Of a DNA stretch of 64,000 bases, positions 22,729-35,909 are shown one piece after another (within the stretch, counting starts at the first letter, position 1; every line of letters starts with the position of its first letter). The notes under the pieces are model-generated. The model saw only the letters and a program-made list of their open reading frames with translations, did not search any database and was not told the DNA's origin. The stretch comes from Herpomyces periplanetae. Taxonomy: Eukaryota; Ascomycota; Laboulbeniomycetes; Herpomycetales; Herpomycetaceae. Made by a program: the position numbers and the translations under genes. The DNA lies in assembly GCA_009733715.1 (NCBI GenBank), contig WMKJ01000028.1:1-64000 (forward strand). The letters are read 5' to 3'.

Positions 22729-25700
22729 ATGTCGGGCGTTGAAAAGGGAATACAGTTGATAATGTGTTCATCGCCTGCTCCTTGCGAGGATGCTGCTTAC
22801 CCGTCCGGTCTAACGCAATACTCATCCTCGGGTTCTTCTACATACCACGAATCACCTCCCCGAATACGCTCCGTTTTGCAGGTCCGTGCTCTGTACGATT
22901 ACACCTCCGATGACAATACTAGCCTCAGTTTTCAGCAAGGCGACGTCATTCACGTTTTAAATCAATTGGAAAGTGGTTGGTGGGATGGTGTTATCAACGG
23001 AGTTCGTGGATGGTTTCCCAGCAATTATTGCGCCGTTATAACTTCTTCTCTACACAGTGATGATGATGATGACGATGCAGATGATGATGATGCCGACGAC
23101 GACGACGATGATGATGACGATAATGTTGATGAGTACGCTAACGATGAAAAAGTCGATGGTGAGACTAACGTTAACCTCACCCCCACCATGAATTTCTTAC
23201 CCAATGAGCTAAGGGAAAAGTTCGTCGTAAATGCTTTGCTAGACGGTGACCATGGCAAAAATCATGATCAAGATAATGATGATCAATCTACCCATAAATT
23301 ACCTCTCTCCTTTAAGGGTCCCAGTTCAAGCTTAGAGAGGGTTTACCATGGAACTATGCGTGAACACATTCTTCCACCGTACTTGGAAAAGGCTGCCGCA
23401 GGAAATTCTGACCCTATACTCCACACCCTACTCGACGACCCTAGACGAGAATCAAAGCCATGTGAAAGTTTACGGTTATTTCAGGGTCACGATAATGTTG
23501 CATATCATTACGTTGATGGAAATTGGCAAAATGGAAATGATAATGTTGCCTCCCCAAGTCGAAGCGGGGGGGTCGATGTCATGAATCATGAAAGGTTTGC
23601 CCGTTTTGCTAATACTACCAATGCAGATGTCGACACCGATGAGTGTACTAGCCCTGATGAATTTTCCATTAAAGATAAGGAAGGTGAAAGAAAATCGTCA
23701 TTCGGTTATGAGGTTACGGAAGCGGCGGGTAGTGTTTTATACAGCCATGGAAGATCATCGACAATCCCGGTTAATCCTGTACATTATTCTGTCGATCATC
23801 GTAATCATGATGATTATGATGATGATGATGATGATGATGATGGTGATGGTGATAATGAACATTCCGAATCTATGATTCGTGATAGCATGGGCAATAAAGC
23901 CCTGAAAAGTGGCAATTTAACCGGCAGAGGGTGTCGGATCAAGCCCAAGCCCGCATTGGGGGGTGCAGGGACAGCGACGACAACGACAACGACAACGACA
24001 TCGACACCGACACCGACACCGACATCGACGTGGAAATCCGTGTCTACAGCTGCTACTACATCTATTGCGTCCTCGTCCTCCTCTTTACTCCATCCTCCTC
24101 AAGTTTCAACCCTCTCCAACCCATCAAATCTCTGCAAGCGCCCCGAAACAGGAACGTCCGCAGAAAATGCATCATCGTGTAAGCAATTCTTCCAGTTTTC
24201 GTCTTTTTTTTTTTGCCCAAAATTTCCCTTCCCCGCTTCATCATGTCTTTTCCCTTTTTTTCTTTTTTCCCTTCGCCCCAGCTGCTCGTCCCTCGTTAGT
24301 CGGTCAGCTTAGGTATCACTTACCCATACACATACACTATTCTCTTCCCCAAAACCTTTTGACCTTAACAGCCTTGTTTTTTCCGTTCCCTCTACTCTGT
24401 ATACGCACTCGCTTGTCAGCCCATAAGGTCTATCTCCCTTACCCGTTCATCAACTTCTCTTCTTTTTTAACCCATCTCTCCACCTTATCCGTAACCTTGT
24501 TCATCTTTTTTCTCTACCTTATTATCCCATTTCCCATTTCCCCTTTCCCCCACTTCCACCCCCTTCCATATTCTCTACTTGATCTATTTCATCCCTTTTT
24601 TTCATCCTTTACATCTTTTCCCCTTGCCTTGCTTCATCATCATCTACACCATCTTCATCATCTACTTTCTCTTCTTCTTCGCCTTCTGCCACCTTTCCCT
24701 CTCCTTACAACCTACTATCTTTCTCTCATTTCTACACACTTTTCTACCCCCCCTTATCCATTACATGATTTGGCAAGACTCTAACATTTACGTGACCCGT
24801 AATCTAGACCTTGACTCTACTTCAACCACTCTACCAAGTGGTAATGGTAGTGAAAAACCCGCTCTACAAACTGCTAATGGGACTCTGAACGCCATGGCTT
24901 CCGCTCATTCTGATGAATATACTACCGTTCCCCCTACTTTTTCCTCACCAGTTTACCGTAATAAAGTCAAGTATGACTCTGTCACAAAATCCGATCATGA
25001 AGCCGCCGCTTTCTGGATTCCTCAGGCTACCCGAGACGGAAAATTATTTTATTACAATACTTTAACTGGCGTTAGTACCACCGAACTTCCCTTAGAAGCT
25101 CCCCTTTCCCCATGTGATACCGGTCCTAAGTATCCTTTCCAAATTGTCGGTTCAAATAACACTTCTGTCGATACCCAAAGTACTCCTATTCCCACTTTAT
25201 CCGAGTACACTCCAAGTGATGATGATGGAATTGATGTTAACGGTATCTTATCCGATGATATCGAGACAAAGTCTTCACTGGTAAGTTTTCCCTAATTTTT
25301 ACCCACCCCATCTCAAACTTATTTATCTTGCCTTACTTCCATCCCTTTTTTCACATCCATCTCACTCCTCTTCTTTACAGGCTCAAGATTCCATTTACGA
25401 AAAACTCCGTCGAAAGGATGTTTCATGGAGTGAAAATCACCCTGAACACCACCTTCCTCCTCGTACCGGGCGAACTTTATTGCCAATTTTATACCGGACG
25501 TTTAACTCGGGAAAAACCGATTCTGTCACCTGGGAAAGGCTGCTCGATGATATCGAGAGGAGTATCGAAAGATATCGTAGAGCTATTGAATCAAGCGATC
25601 GTACCAATTTTGTTAAACGAGCCGAAGATATATCTGATCATCTTCGTGTTATTCTTGTCGCAGCATCCGGTACTTCTGATAGCATTTCCGGTAGTGCCGG

Positions 25701-28700
25701 TCGTATGGTTCTCAATAAAGATGGTAAAAAATTCTCCGACCCATCAACCAATCATCATTCCACGGGAAACGAATTATACGCTTACTTTCGCAATACTATG
25801 TCCAGATTTTCCAAGTTAGTGTTGTCCTCACACATTGCATCCGTTGACTGGCCACCTCCTGAAGCCTACGCTAAATGCCTTCTGGAATGTGAAGGTTTGG
25901 CTGATGAAGTTAAAAGTTTTGTTAAACTTGTCCGGAGGGAATTGGGGGATGAAGTTGGACGTCTAATCCCTGGTTTCCTTAACGGTAGCTTTGCGGGTGG
26001 TAGTTGGAAAAATAATAACTTGGAAATTCTCGATACCCTTCCTGTTGATATTGATGATGAAGATAATCGTTACGATCCTATTACACATCCTATCCAAGAA
26101 GATGATCTTGATGACGCCGCTACATCTCGTAGGGTTCCATCCAAGAACGATCATCCCGTACCATCTCACCATGATGTTATCGCTACATTTCCCTTAAAGG
26201 AATCGGGAAATGGCAGTGATCATGATTGGAATAGTGTTATGAATAGTGGAAGAATATTAGGATTAATGGAAGTACTAGAGCGGGGAATATTTTCTAGCCT
26301 AAGGAATTTGGAAGACACTTTAATGAAAGTGATGAAAGTCAACAAGAAAAATGAACTAATGATCACCATGATTTCCAGGACGGAACACGAAACTCTGGGA
26401 AGTCGAATATGTCGGAGCGGTTTGAAAGTTTTAGAAAGTTGTAAACCGTGGCTTGAATTAATCGAAATGGTAAACGTTTTAGACATGCAAAAGATATGCT
26501 CACGATATTCCTCGAAAGCCAATCAATCTTGTAATGTGGGAGTGGCACCGGATTCTGATGAAGTTACTAATTACAATTGTCGAAATGAAATTGAATTTCA
26601 CGAGCATAGTTTGATCGTTGATAAAATGGCCCAAGAGTTTCTGGTTCAGAAGCAAAGAGTATACGATGAATCTGGAGAACTTTTGTTAAGCTGCCAAAAT
26701 GTTACACGATATTTGAACGATGAATGGTCGAAAAAGCGCCGGAAGCGAGAGGACAGGCGACATCATCAAATTTCGGATTCAACAGACGGATTAATTGATC
26801 GAGTAACCATGAGTGGTGGTGGTTTGGGAGAAGATGAAAGTGATCAAGACGAAGATTCATTAAACAAACGATTTGAAATTATCCTTTTCGTTATCGAGAA
26901 TTTGGAACTGGCTACCCGGAATTTACACTTATTATTACAGTACATTTATGATATAAGTTTGATGACACTAATGGCATCATTTGGACCGACCAATTCACAG
27001 AATATTCCATCATCACAGTCCATATCGACATCAACAACAACATCTACAGCATCGACTTTATCATCAGCAACAACCAATATTACGACGGATTATGCAAGCG
27101 TACATAATAATTATAAGCCTCATAGTGCGAATGAAGGGGGAGGAGGAGGTAATGATGGGATTAAGTCAATGTTACCGGGGGAAGGAGATCGAGAGGTGGA
27201 AAAGGGACCCGAGAGTTTTGATGTTAATGGAAGTGGAGGAGCTAGTGCAGGAAATGGAACTATATTGGGATCAACGTCAAATGTAACGGGACATACGAAT
27301 TCCGTATCAAATGCAACGGCGTTTTTAACGGCAAAAGCTCAGCGATTTTTCAATTCGGCTATACCATCTCCATTACCACCTTCACTTTCATCGAATGGAA
27401 CATCTGGATCGCATGTGACAACAGTACAACAACCTGGACCATTAGCGACGATTGGCAGTACACATATTAGCAATGTTAGCATGAATGTGAATGCTAATGT
27501 TGACGAAGCATGTATAAATTCACGTACGGGTAGCGTGAGTAATGGAGTAAATGAAATTCCTAGTTTCCTGGGATTGGATTATGAAAATGAGATAGTATAC
27601 GATGTTAAATCGAATTTTAAACTGTTAAAAGGTGGAACATTGAAAGGATTAGTGGAACAGTTGACACGACATGATCGGCTGGATTCACCCTTTAATACGA
27701 CATTTTTGTTAACGTATAAATCATTTACGACGGCGAATGAGTTATTTGACGCATTGGTAAAGCGATGGTTTATCGCATTTCCGGTAACATCTACAGGAGC
27801 ATCGTCGACGATTACGACGGCATCTTCTCGGGAAGCATCATCGAATGATCATAAGTTATGGATTGAGAAGAAACAATTGCCAATCCGGTTTCGTGTAGTG
27901 AATATACTGAAAAGTTGGATTGAGAATTACTGGATGGAAGATTATAATGAAGCTTCAATAGCTTTATTAAAGAAGATATTAAAATTTACAAGGGAACATG
28001 TGGTTAGTACCAATACACCAGGGTCTATAACTCTGATATCAGTTATTGAGAAACGTTTAAAGAATCTTGAAGTGTCCAATAAACGTTTTATCCAAAATAT
28101 GTCGACTGCACAAACCTTGACACCTATACTACCCAAAAATTTAAAGAAGCTGAAATTCCTGGATATTGATCCCACTGAATTTGGCCGACAACTTACCATT
28201 ATTGAATTTAATCTTTATAATAAGATTAAAGCTGCCGAGTGCTTGAATAAAATATGGCAAAAATCCCTTGATCACGATGAAAATGATCCTGCTCCTCACA
28301 TTAAAGCTCTAATTCTTCACTCCAACAAACTCACCAACTGGGTCGCTCACATGATCCTCAACCAACAAGACGTGCGAAAACGGGTTATTGTTATTAAGCA
28401 CTTTGTGGCTATTGCTGACGTAAGTGGCGCATTACGGGGTTTGGGATTACCCGATTGGGTAATTTTAACCGGATTGGGAAGTTTGTGTACGGGAGAGGCT
28501 TGGGGGAGGCGATTTTGGGGATTTGGCTAACTGAGAATCTAATGTTTGAATAGAGATGTCGGCAATTAAACAATTTTTCTACGCTTACCTCGATTATTTC
28601 AGCTTTGGGTACTGCTCCAATCCATCGTCTTAATCGAACGTGGCAAGGGGTCAATGCTAAAACCATGTCTACTCTCGAATCTATGAGAAAGTTAATGGGT

Positions 28701-29192
28701 AGTACTAAAAATTTTGCGGAATATCGTGAAGCTTTACACAAAGCTACGCCTCCGTGTATTCCATTTTTCGGTGAGTTTCTTTCCAATCTTATCCATCTGT
28801 GATCTAATATCATGCTATTTATTGATTATACTCTACTAACCTTTTATTTCTCTGCTTTGCGTAATCGTTCTTCTCGTCTTTCAAAAGGTGTTTATTTAAC
28901 CGATCTTACCTTTATCGAAGATGGTATACCGTCAACTTTGAAAAAGTCCAACTTAATCAACTTTTCAAAGCGTGCTAAAACTGCCGAAGTTATCCGTGAC
29001 ATCCAGGATTATCAAAATGTATTATATCCCTTACAAGCCGTACCGGAGCTCCAAAACTATATACTATCTAACATGCAGTTAGCCGGTGACGTTCACGATA
29101 TGTATGAACGTAGTCTGGCCATTGAACCGAGAGAACGTGAAGATGAGAAAATAGCTCGGTACGTTGGTAACAGTTTCTCATTCCTTCGTTAA
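22729..29192 (+). CDS. CDC25: Cdc25-type Ras guanine nucleotide exchange factor
   Basis: This activates Ras by GDP/GTP exchange and feeds the cAMP/PKA or MAPK routes. Exons are 22729-24178, 24808-25280, 25381-28419, 28554-28770 and 28888-29192, giving 1,827 residues. An SH3 domain (~48-104: VRALYDYTSDD, SGWWDGV, GWFPSNYC) is followed by poly-Asp and Ser/Thr-rich linkers. A WW-like domain sits at ~552-580 (FWIPQATRDGKLFYYNTLTG). RasGEF-N is at ~1370-1500 (IVYDVKSNFKLLKGGTLKGL). The catalytic RasGEF domain is at ~1567-1810, including LTNWVAHMILNQQDVRKRV, RCRQLNNFSTLTSIISAL across a splice, and PCIPFFGVYLTDLTFIEDG. Intron 1 is long (629 nt); its acceptor at 24807, 25 nt after a CTAAC, is my best choice. 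The C-terminus may instead splice at 29158. Upstream exons are possible. Confidence 0.92.
23058..23126. repeat. GAT/GAC triplet repeat encoding poly-Asp
   Basis: An in-frame GAT/GAC run inside CDC25 just after the SH3 domain gives about 20 Asp with a few Ala/Val. A second GAT run lies at about 23809-23852 and an ACN-rich Thr/Ser/Pro run at about 23974-24030. Confidence 0.8.
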
Positions 29193-32100
29193 ACCTTTTG
29201 CTATATTCACCTGCAGTTTTCTTCCCATTTACATGTCTATGTTCATATTTTTCCTCTTATCTTCAACTCTTCCAAATCCCTGGCTCCCTATACCGCCCGC
29301 ACCCTCCCCACTGCTCTTACCGTCTTCCCCATTTACCTATTCTTGATATACATCTACTATGTCGTCTGGTCTATCCCTTTTTTATATTTTTCACGTTACA
29401 TATCCCGAGTCATTCCATGAAAGGACCAGTTTTATACCCTTCGCTTCCGCCTGGCTTTGTCTAATCCATACCTGTACATCATTCGATACATTCCACTCTG
29501 GACTTTAATTCCCAATTTTGGTTCATACCAGTCCGCTTTCCCTTCTACTCTTGTTAGCTCATTTTACCGCCTATGTGTTAATGAAAGGAATTCCTGTGTC
29601 AAAACGTTTGATTTACCCCACGGTTATAATTGATAAATTTCATGCCGTTTCTTATCACAGTATACTCCCAATTTGGATCAGATGATTATGACATTCTCCC
29701 CAATGTCATAAATTTCGCTCTAATAATGCGCCATTAATGCTATCAATGGAGATTATTGTTAATCATACACTGTGGACTTAGCGGGTCTGGGTCCCTTTCT
29801 TATACTTGGACGGCCTGGACTAACTTTGGTGGAGTATTTTTCGACTACCAGGGTAAACTGGCCTTGTGGTTATCCAGCATCTATATACCAAAGACGGCGA
29901 GAGTGTATATGATGCCAATTAGTGTGTCTGCTAGTAAGGCCTGAATAATGTGTTGAAACATGTTTCAGCTTGTGCAAGCAAACTCAGGCCGTATTTATAA
30001 TTGTCCAACTACATAAACCACTTGTTCATGAAGCCACTGAATGTTCAAATGCGCGAATAAGACGGTGAAGGTGCGCGTAACGGGTCATTTCCACGCGGAC
30101 CAAGTTAGTAGCGGTGCTGGTGCGGTGCTGGTGCGGTGCGGTGGCCGATTGATAATTGGAGAGCATGCGTTGTCTTTACCATGAGCTAGCTAGTTTATCC
30201 ATGATTATGTTGGATGAGTAAAGACTGACAATTAACTTTTTTCCTTTTCTGCCATACTGGCGGGAACGATATCTTATCACTTGGTGTGATATGAAATATC
30301 GTTTACACATGATTTTACGTCTAGGTGAACTTTTATCGTACAGACTTCTCTCTGAATCTGGGTTTTTGTAATCCCCTATTAACCCACGAATGGGAAATGC
30401 CTCAAGCTGGAATTCCGTTTTTCCCGAGTGCATTCCTGCACGATAAGAAAACTTGACAAATTTTATTCACACACGTTAATTCTCCATTCCCATTTCATTT
30501 TGTAACTTGTGTGCCCGCTGCTTACCATGTTTAGCTTGCTTGAATCGTCAAGCGGGCTGTATTGCAGCGTTTAACCGTGCTATGAATCTTTGAGTCGACT
30601 TTACCCTTGTCCTTACCCTTCTTTACTTGCTTTTACACTTTCATGTACGTACGTACGTATGTATGCATGTATGCACGTATGCACGTATGTGTGCATACAT
30701 GCATACATACGACCTCTCACTCGTGCACGCCCGCACAAATCTATACAATACATTTGATGATTTTATTTTTTCATGGGCTCGTACTGGGTATAGCGGTATC
30801 ACAATTTTTGGACATCAGATATTACGGGTAGTTTTCATAGTTAGCTGATCCCAATACTGACTATATGGGCTGACAATACTATCTTGATGATAGCATGACT
30901 AACTCCGTTTATGTTCTCCGGGCACACGGGTAACATAAAGAGACGGTTTAACGTGTTGTCCTCACTAGTGCGATGTGGGAATATGAGCGAGTAAATGAGA
31001 CGGCAGAGCAATAACTTAATTAGTATAGGAAGCAGAAACGTTTAAAGGATAATGAGCCAAATCTGGCAGTTAGGCTGTTGGTCAATTAAGACTGCGTGTG
31101 TGTTAACGTGGAGTGGGTAATGAGTTTACACTTAAAAGTTTAAAGAATGCGGATATAGGCACGGTCCAAAGAGGGGAAGAAGGGATGTCTACTTAAGCTA
31201 AAGGGACGATTACTTTGAACGAGCTACCGAGAGAGTTAACACAGATTTCGGATCCCGTACGATAATTTTGATTAAAGCCCATTAATGGAAGTGTACCCGC
31301 TTAGCAAACTTGACCGTACAGGACTATCATTGATACGCACACAGCACACATGCACACACAACGATTCGTTTGTTCGTTTGCCGGCTCATCCTTTTAGAAT
31401 AGGCATGTCCCCGGCAATTTTAATCATTCGATCGACAAAAATCCCCATCATCTCCCCCCCGTAAACCCGTCCAAATTCCATCCTGGTCACGTGCCTCCAC
31501 ACAATGCAAGGTAAATTCTTAGAGCAAGGACGTGTAGACGTGTAGTATGAGAAGCGGTGACGGGAAAGGGTGCCGCTGTTCATGTGTACGATGTTGTGGA
31601 TGGATCGGCCTACGTATTCATCTCAATCCAACGTACGAGTCAAGTGTACCAGGGGACTGAACAGGCGGACCTGAGCATGAGCATGAGCACGAGCATGAGC
31701 CTGACCTTGGTCCATCCGCATGTATGCTGGCTCCGGCTGTCACCCTCAGGCGCCCGCACTCCAGCACCACTCCCTCCTCCCTCCCCCCCTTTCTCTCAAC
31801 CTAAAACATTTGCTGACTACTCCCATTCCTCCGATCCTTCCACAGATTCCATGTTATATCCGCTTTAGGAAAGAGCCATCTTCACTAACTCACCAGGCCG
31901 ACTTATCTTAATCTCGTCTCATTTATCTGCTTTTATTGTTGACATGCATCAACCCGCTATCGTTTTCTCACACCTTCTTCTCTTGGCTAGAGAATACCTT
32001 AACATCGCCATCGCACCTTCTTTATCATCACCCTATCTCTCAACGTTTCCGGATACTCGGTTAATCCGTTGCTCTGTTCTGGCATTTCCAGCGCTATAAC

Positions 32101-32652
32101 TTGCCGTCAATTCCTACCGTTTTCCCATTTCTTCCATCTTTCTCTTTTTTCATTACCGCGGAAAGGTTTTTCCCTCCCTTCCTTTACAACTCGCCTCTCT
32201 CACTTCCCTTCTGGTTACTTGGCTTCATTTATCCATCGGCTACTAACCCCGCTAATCTTCCTAATTCCTTTGGCCTCTTTCATATAGTGCTTCTGTTTAA
32301 ACTTATTTTACCGATAATCTCCAGGTTGATTCCTCATTTATACTATACCATACACTGCGCAATACCCTTTCCTCTCTTCCATGTCCCCTGCTTTTACCAT
32401 TTCGACTTATCGTTTATCAATTTCTTCCTATCTATATTAGCCGTTTCATTTCCATGACTAAACTTAATCCTTGAAATTCTCCAAAGATTCGTATTTTCGT
32501 TTCACCATTTACCTTCATTTCTTCAGCCCAGTCCTTTCCTCCAATATTTTTCCATCTATTACCAACACTTCCGTTAAATAAATTGGTCGTTCCATGTTAA
32601 TATCTAAATCAAATACTTTACTGACTAAATTTATCCTTCTTTTCACATTATA
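29193..32652. other. 3.5-kb gene-poor region
   Basis: I see no recognisable gene. Contents include a GGTGC-type tandem (30111-30143), an alternating purine-pyrimidine CGTA/TGCA tract (30643-30712), a GAGCAT hexamer repeat (31672-31702) and a CACGTG site at 31488-31493. From about 31.7 kb the plus strand becomes C/T-rich towards the GH16 start, resembling a promoter or leader. Confidence 0.4.
30643..30712. repeat. Alternating purine-pyrimidine tract
   Basis: A run of ACGTACGTACGTATGTATGC-like tetranucleotides continues as TGCACG/CATGCATA for about 70 bases. Such alternation can adopt Z-DNA or a cruciform. Confidence 0.75.
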
Positions 32653-33963
32653 ATGTTACCTCTAACATTATCATCATCATCATCATCCTCATTATTTTTC
32701 AACTTCCCATCGTCATCATCATCTTATCCGCATACCACTTTACCTTCTAATACACCCTCAATATTCTCGTCTAGGTTTCAATTCTTCGTTAAAATTATCC
32801 ACTCTATTCCCTCACCTATCGTGTTGTTCAACCGTTTAACTATTCTCACACCTCTTCTCTTAATATGTCAATTATGCTTCACTTTTGTGTCCGTTTCGGC
32901 CACCTGTGATTGTGGTTACGTGGTAACCTCTGGATCCCAACCTTCAACTTCACAGTACCTGTTTACCGAACTTTTCGAAACTGATTTCCTACACCTCAAA
33001 ACCTTGGATCCCAGCTCCGATTGGATCCCTCAGGATTATAATGTTTCGCCCGTAGAATCTCGCGGTCCGTACGGGAAAGCGGCTCGACCATACAACGTTA
33101 AGGTAAATCCAGTTCGCAAAGCTGGATCTTGGTCAGCTCCGGCTATTGATGGTTCCCCAGACCCTGGCCTTCAATTATGGGCTCGTCACCCTATACGAGA
33201 CGCCAAATCTTTACGTGCATCACCCGAGCCCGTAATCGAAATGAGCGAAATATCCTCGGCACGACGTGATTTCTTATACGGTTCATTCAGAGTAAGCATG
33301 AAGTTAGCCAATGTCTCTGGATCGTGTGGTTCATTCTTCTTTTATCATAATGATTCTCAAGAGATTGATGTGGAATTTCTTTCCCGGAATTTCTACCAAA
33401 ACGAAAGTGTTATACATCTCATAAATCAGTCCCCCGATAGTGCTCGACTTAATGATGCTTCCGAAACGAATGGTTATCTACCGTATAACTTAACATTCAA
33501 CCCGTCCCTTGGCTTTCATGAATACCGATTTGATTGGCTTCCAGAATCGATAAGCTTTTACGCAGATTCATCACATCTTTGGTCAGTTTCCGACTATATT
33601 CCGGACTCGCCCGGTAGCCTCATGCTAAACCATTGGAGTAATGGTAATGAAAAATGGACAGGAACTCTCGCTGCGCCTGAGGCTAAAATGACGGTTAATT
33701 ACGTTAAAGTATACTTCAACTCATCCGATCCGCACGTACAGTCTGCCTATGAAGAACGATGCCCCAAATTTACCTTGAGTCGTGCGTGCCAGGTTCCCAA
33801 TCAGTACGTTTTGCATGATCCATCCCTACGATCTCAAAATTCAGCTCGCACAGTTTTTCTCGGCACGAACTCACCGGCCTCTTCGCTAATGAATCAAATG
33901 TCACATTGGCTTGCTTTTACGGGTTTCTGTTTAACGGGTTTTATTCTTGCTTCACCTTGGTAG
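32653..33963 (+). CDS. Glycoside hydrolase family 16 (glucanase/transglycosylase)
   Basis: This is a cell-wall or secreted beta-glucan-active enzyme with the GH16 concanavalin-like fold. The single exon encodes 436 residues. The catalytic motif is E236-I-D238-V-E240 (SQEIDVEFL), with the nucleophile and acid/base Glu flanking Asp. A hydrophobic signal or anchor segment at about 61-82 (LTILTPLLLICQLCFTF) precedes ATCDCGYVV, a common start of mature fungal GH16 proteins. The ~60-residue Ser/Pro-rich extension before it is unusually long. Several N-glycosylation sequons (NVS, NES, NQS, NLT, NSS) fit secretion. The C-terminal hydrophobic end (WLAFTGFCLTGFILA) suggests a GPI anchor or membrane tail. 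The exact substrate (beta-1,3- or 1,3/1,4-glucan, or chitin-glucan transfer) cannot be told from sequence. Confidence 0.92.
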   Translation: MLPLTLSSSSSSSLFFNFPSSSSSYPHTTLPSNTPSIFSSRFQFFVKIIHSIPSPIVLFNRLTILTPLLLICQLCFTFVSVSATCDCGYVVTSGSQPSTSQYLFTELFETDFLHLKTLDPSSDWIPQDYNVSPVESRGPYGKAARPYNVKVNPVRKAGSWSAPAIDGSPDPGLQLWARHPIRDAKSLRASPEPVIEMSEISSARRDFLYGSFRVSMKLANVSGSCGSFFFYHNDSQEIDVEFLSRNFYQNESVIHLINQSPDSARLNDASETNGYLPYNLTFNPSLGFHEYRFDWLPESISFYADSSHLWSVSDYIPDSPGSLMLNHWSNGNEKWTGTLAAPEAKMTVNYVKVYFNSSDPHVQSAYEERCPKFTLSRACQVPNQYVLHDPSLRSQNSARTVFLGTNSPASSLMNQMSHWLAFTGFCLTGFILASPW

Positions 33964-35909
33964 TATTTTTCCATTGAACATTAACTGTTATGACTGGCTC
34001 CTTGTTCCTTACCGGTAATATTGTCATCTCTTAACTATTATTCCCTGCATATATTCTGTTTTACTTTTCATTCATTACGTTTGGCTTAACTTGGCTTGGT
34101 ATGGTATTTACACCGATTCATCCATTTACTGTTTATAAACACTCATTTTCTCGCTCACTCACCCATCATTGTCAGCTAGAACTTCTTTCGTTTCACTGCG
34201 CTACGTTTCACATTACCCACTTTTAGCATCTACTCCATTATCATCCTGGGTTTTTGTTTGTCAAATCTACCAGCAAAATTATCCACTATTTGCTATCAGT
34301 CATTTTATTTACCCCATAAACATTAACACATATCCCAATGTTAACTTTCATTAACTTAATAAGTCCTCTGAACATCCTTTTCCCCAGCATTCCTCGCTCT
34401 TTCAATTACCCCCCAACCATACACCATTCCCGTCATCCATTTCCCCCAAATTCCCCTCATAGGCCACCTCCATGAAGTCACGTGTCCATCCCTTTTTGCC
34501 GTCTTTTGGTCATGCCTGGGGGGGAGTTTGGAGGGTCGAGGTGGGAATTGGGGCGGGGGGGGAAGAACAATTTTAGGCGTAAGATTCAATTTGTTTAAGA
34601 AGAATTAATTGAAAGGTGTGGGATTAAGGAATGTATAAGAGTTTAATTACGTAGATTAGAGTAATTAATGCATGTGCATTGTTCGTAAAATGTTCTTGAG
34701 AATAGATTGGTTAAGTCAATCATGCTTACACCTCCCCCCTTCCCGCCTTATCTCGTCTTATCCAAAAATTCCATTTCATTACACCACGTTCTTTCACCAG
34801 TCCCCTCAAATATCATGATTAGCACTTATCTAAAAGTAATCAATTAGACTTGACTTGATGAAACATTCCACCCCAATCCAACGCAACTAAGGAGCACCGG
34901 AACCATCGAACGAGATTCCAAATAGTACGGATAAATGTAGAGCCGAGAGGGAATGGCGGAATATGGTTGTTGCGCATTCCGGTGGGGACGGATCGGCGCC
35001 GATTTGAAAACATCGCGAACGTGTCTCTTGTGGGCACGGCTCCTTTTTGCAAGGTTTATTTCCCTCGGGTTACACGGTGTGTGTTAACTTGTTTTTTTTT
35101 TTGCTTTTGGAAGGGAAGGGGAGGTGAGGGAGTATTTTTGCTAGGATTGGCTAACTCGTCGCACGCTAGTCACACGCAGGACTGCGCGGTACTCTCGGAT
35201 ATGCAAGTAAGCCGAGTAGTGAAGATAAGTGCGGCCACTCCGTTTAACAAGTTGTTACAACACGCTGGACTGGACATGTGCTAGTCTAATTATTTCACTG
35301 GGTTAAACACACCGGATCGTGCAGCATACGTATGCGCGTGCGTGTGCGTGTGCGTGTGCGTTTACGTGTGCACATGCATGTTTGAACGTTGGGTGAGTAA
35401 AGTTTTCATTACTGTGAACGTAAGTGTTCAGTAACATACATTTATGTCTACGACATGCGTAAGGGTAGTATGTACTCACCTAAAATCTTTAGATTTTGGT
35501 TTATACTCTTCTTTACTTACATTTAACGTTTACGCTTAACTCTGTACTTTAATCTACGCCTCTTTCAGTATTGCTTCCCCTCATTCTCATCCGCTAAACT
35601 TTCCACTTTTCACGCGCTGCCAAACGTGCTTGTACACCTTCTGTACGGTTCATGCGTCCTCTCGTGAGCGCATACTGTTCGTCAATTGTGAATTATATCT
35701 CAAATACATCTTCGCTCGCACCCTCCGTTGTGGTGAGCCCAACTCCCTTTTCCACTTTGCAATTACTCGTCAAATTTTCAACCCTACGCAGCAACTTTAT
35801 ATATTATAGTTAGAATATTATAACAGGCTTCACTGGGGGAAAACCTCGTCAAACTTTTACCACGTATACGCCAGTTCGTATAGGTGCGAGTTAATCGTAG
35901 GCTACGAAA
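33964..35909. other. 1.9-kb intergenic region
   Basis: No gene is supported. It contains a CACGTG site at 34480-34485, a GTGTGC repeat (35327-35380) and a short hairpin around 35477-35498 (CCTAAAATC...GATTTTGG). The last ~350 bases are CT-rich and probably form the eIF4E-like promoter. Confidence 0.4.
35327..35380. repeat. GTGTGC tandem, alternating purine-pyrimidine
   Basis: TGCGCGTGCGTGTGCGTGTG and its continuation to TGCACATGCATG alternate purine and pyrimidine for about 50 bases. This is a potential Z-DNA former. Confidence 0.75.
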
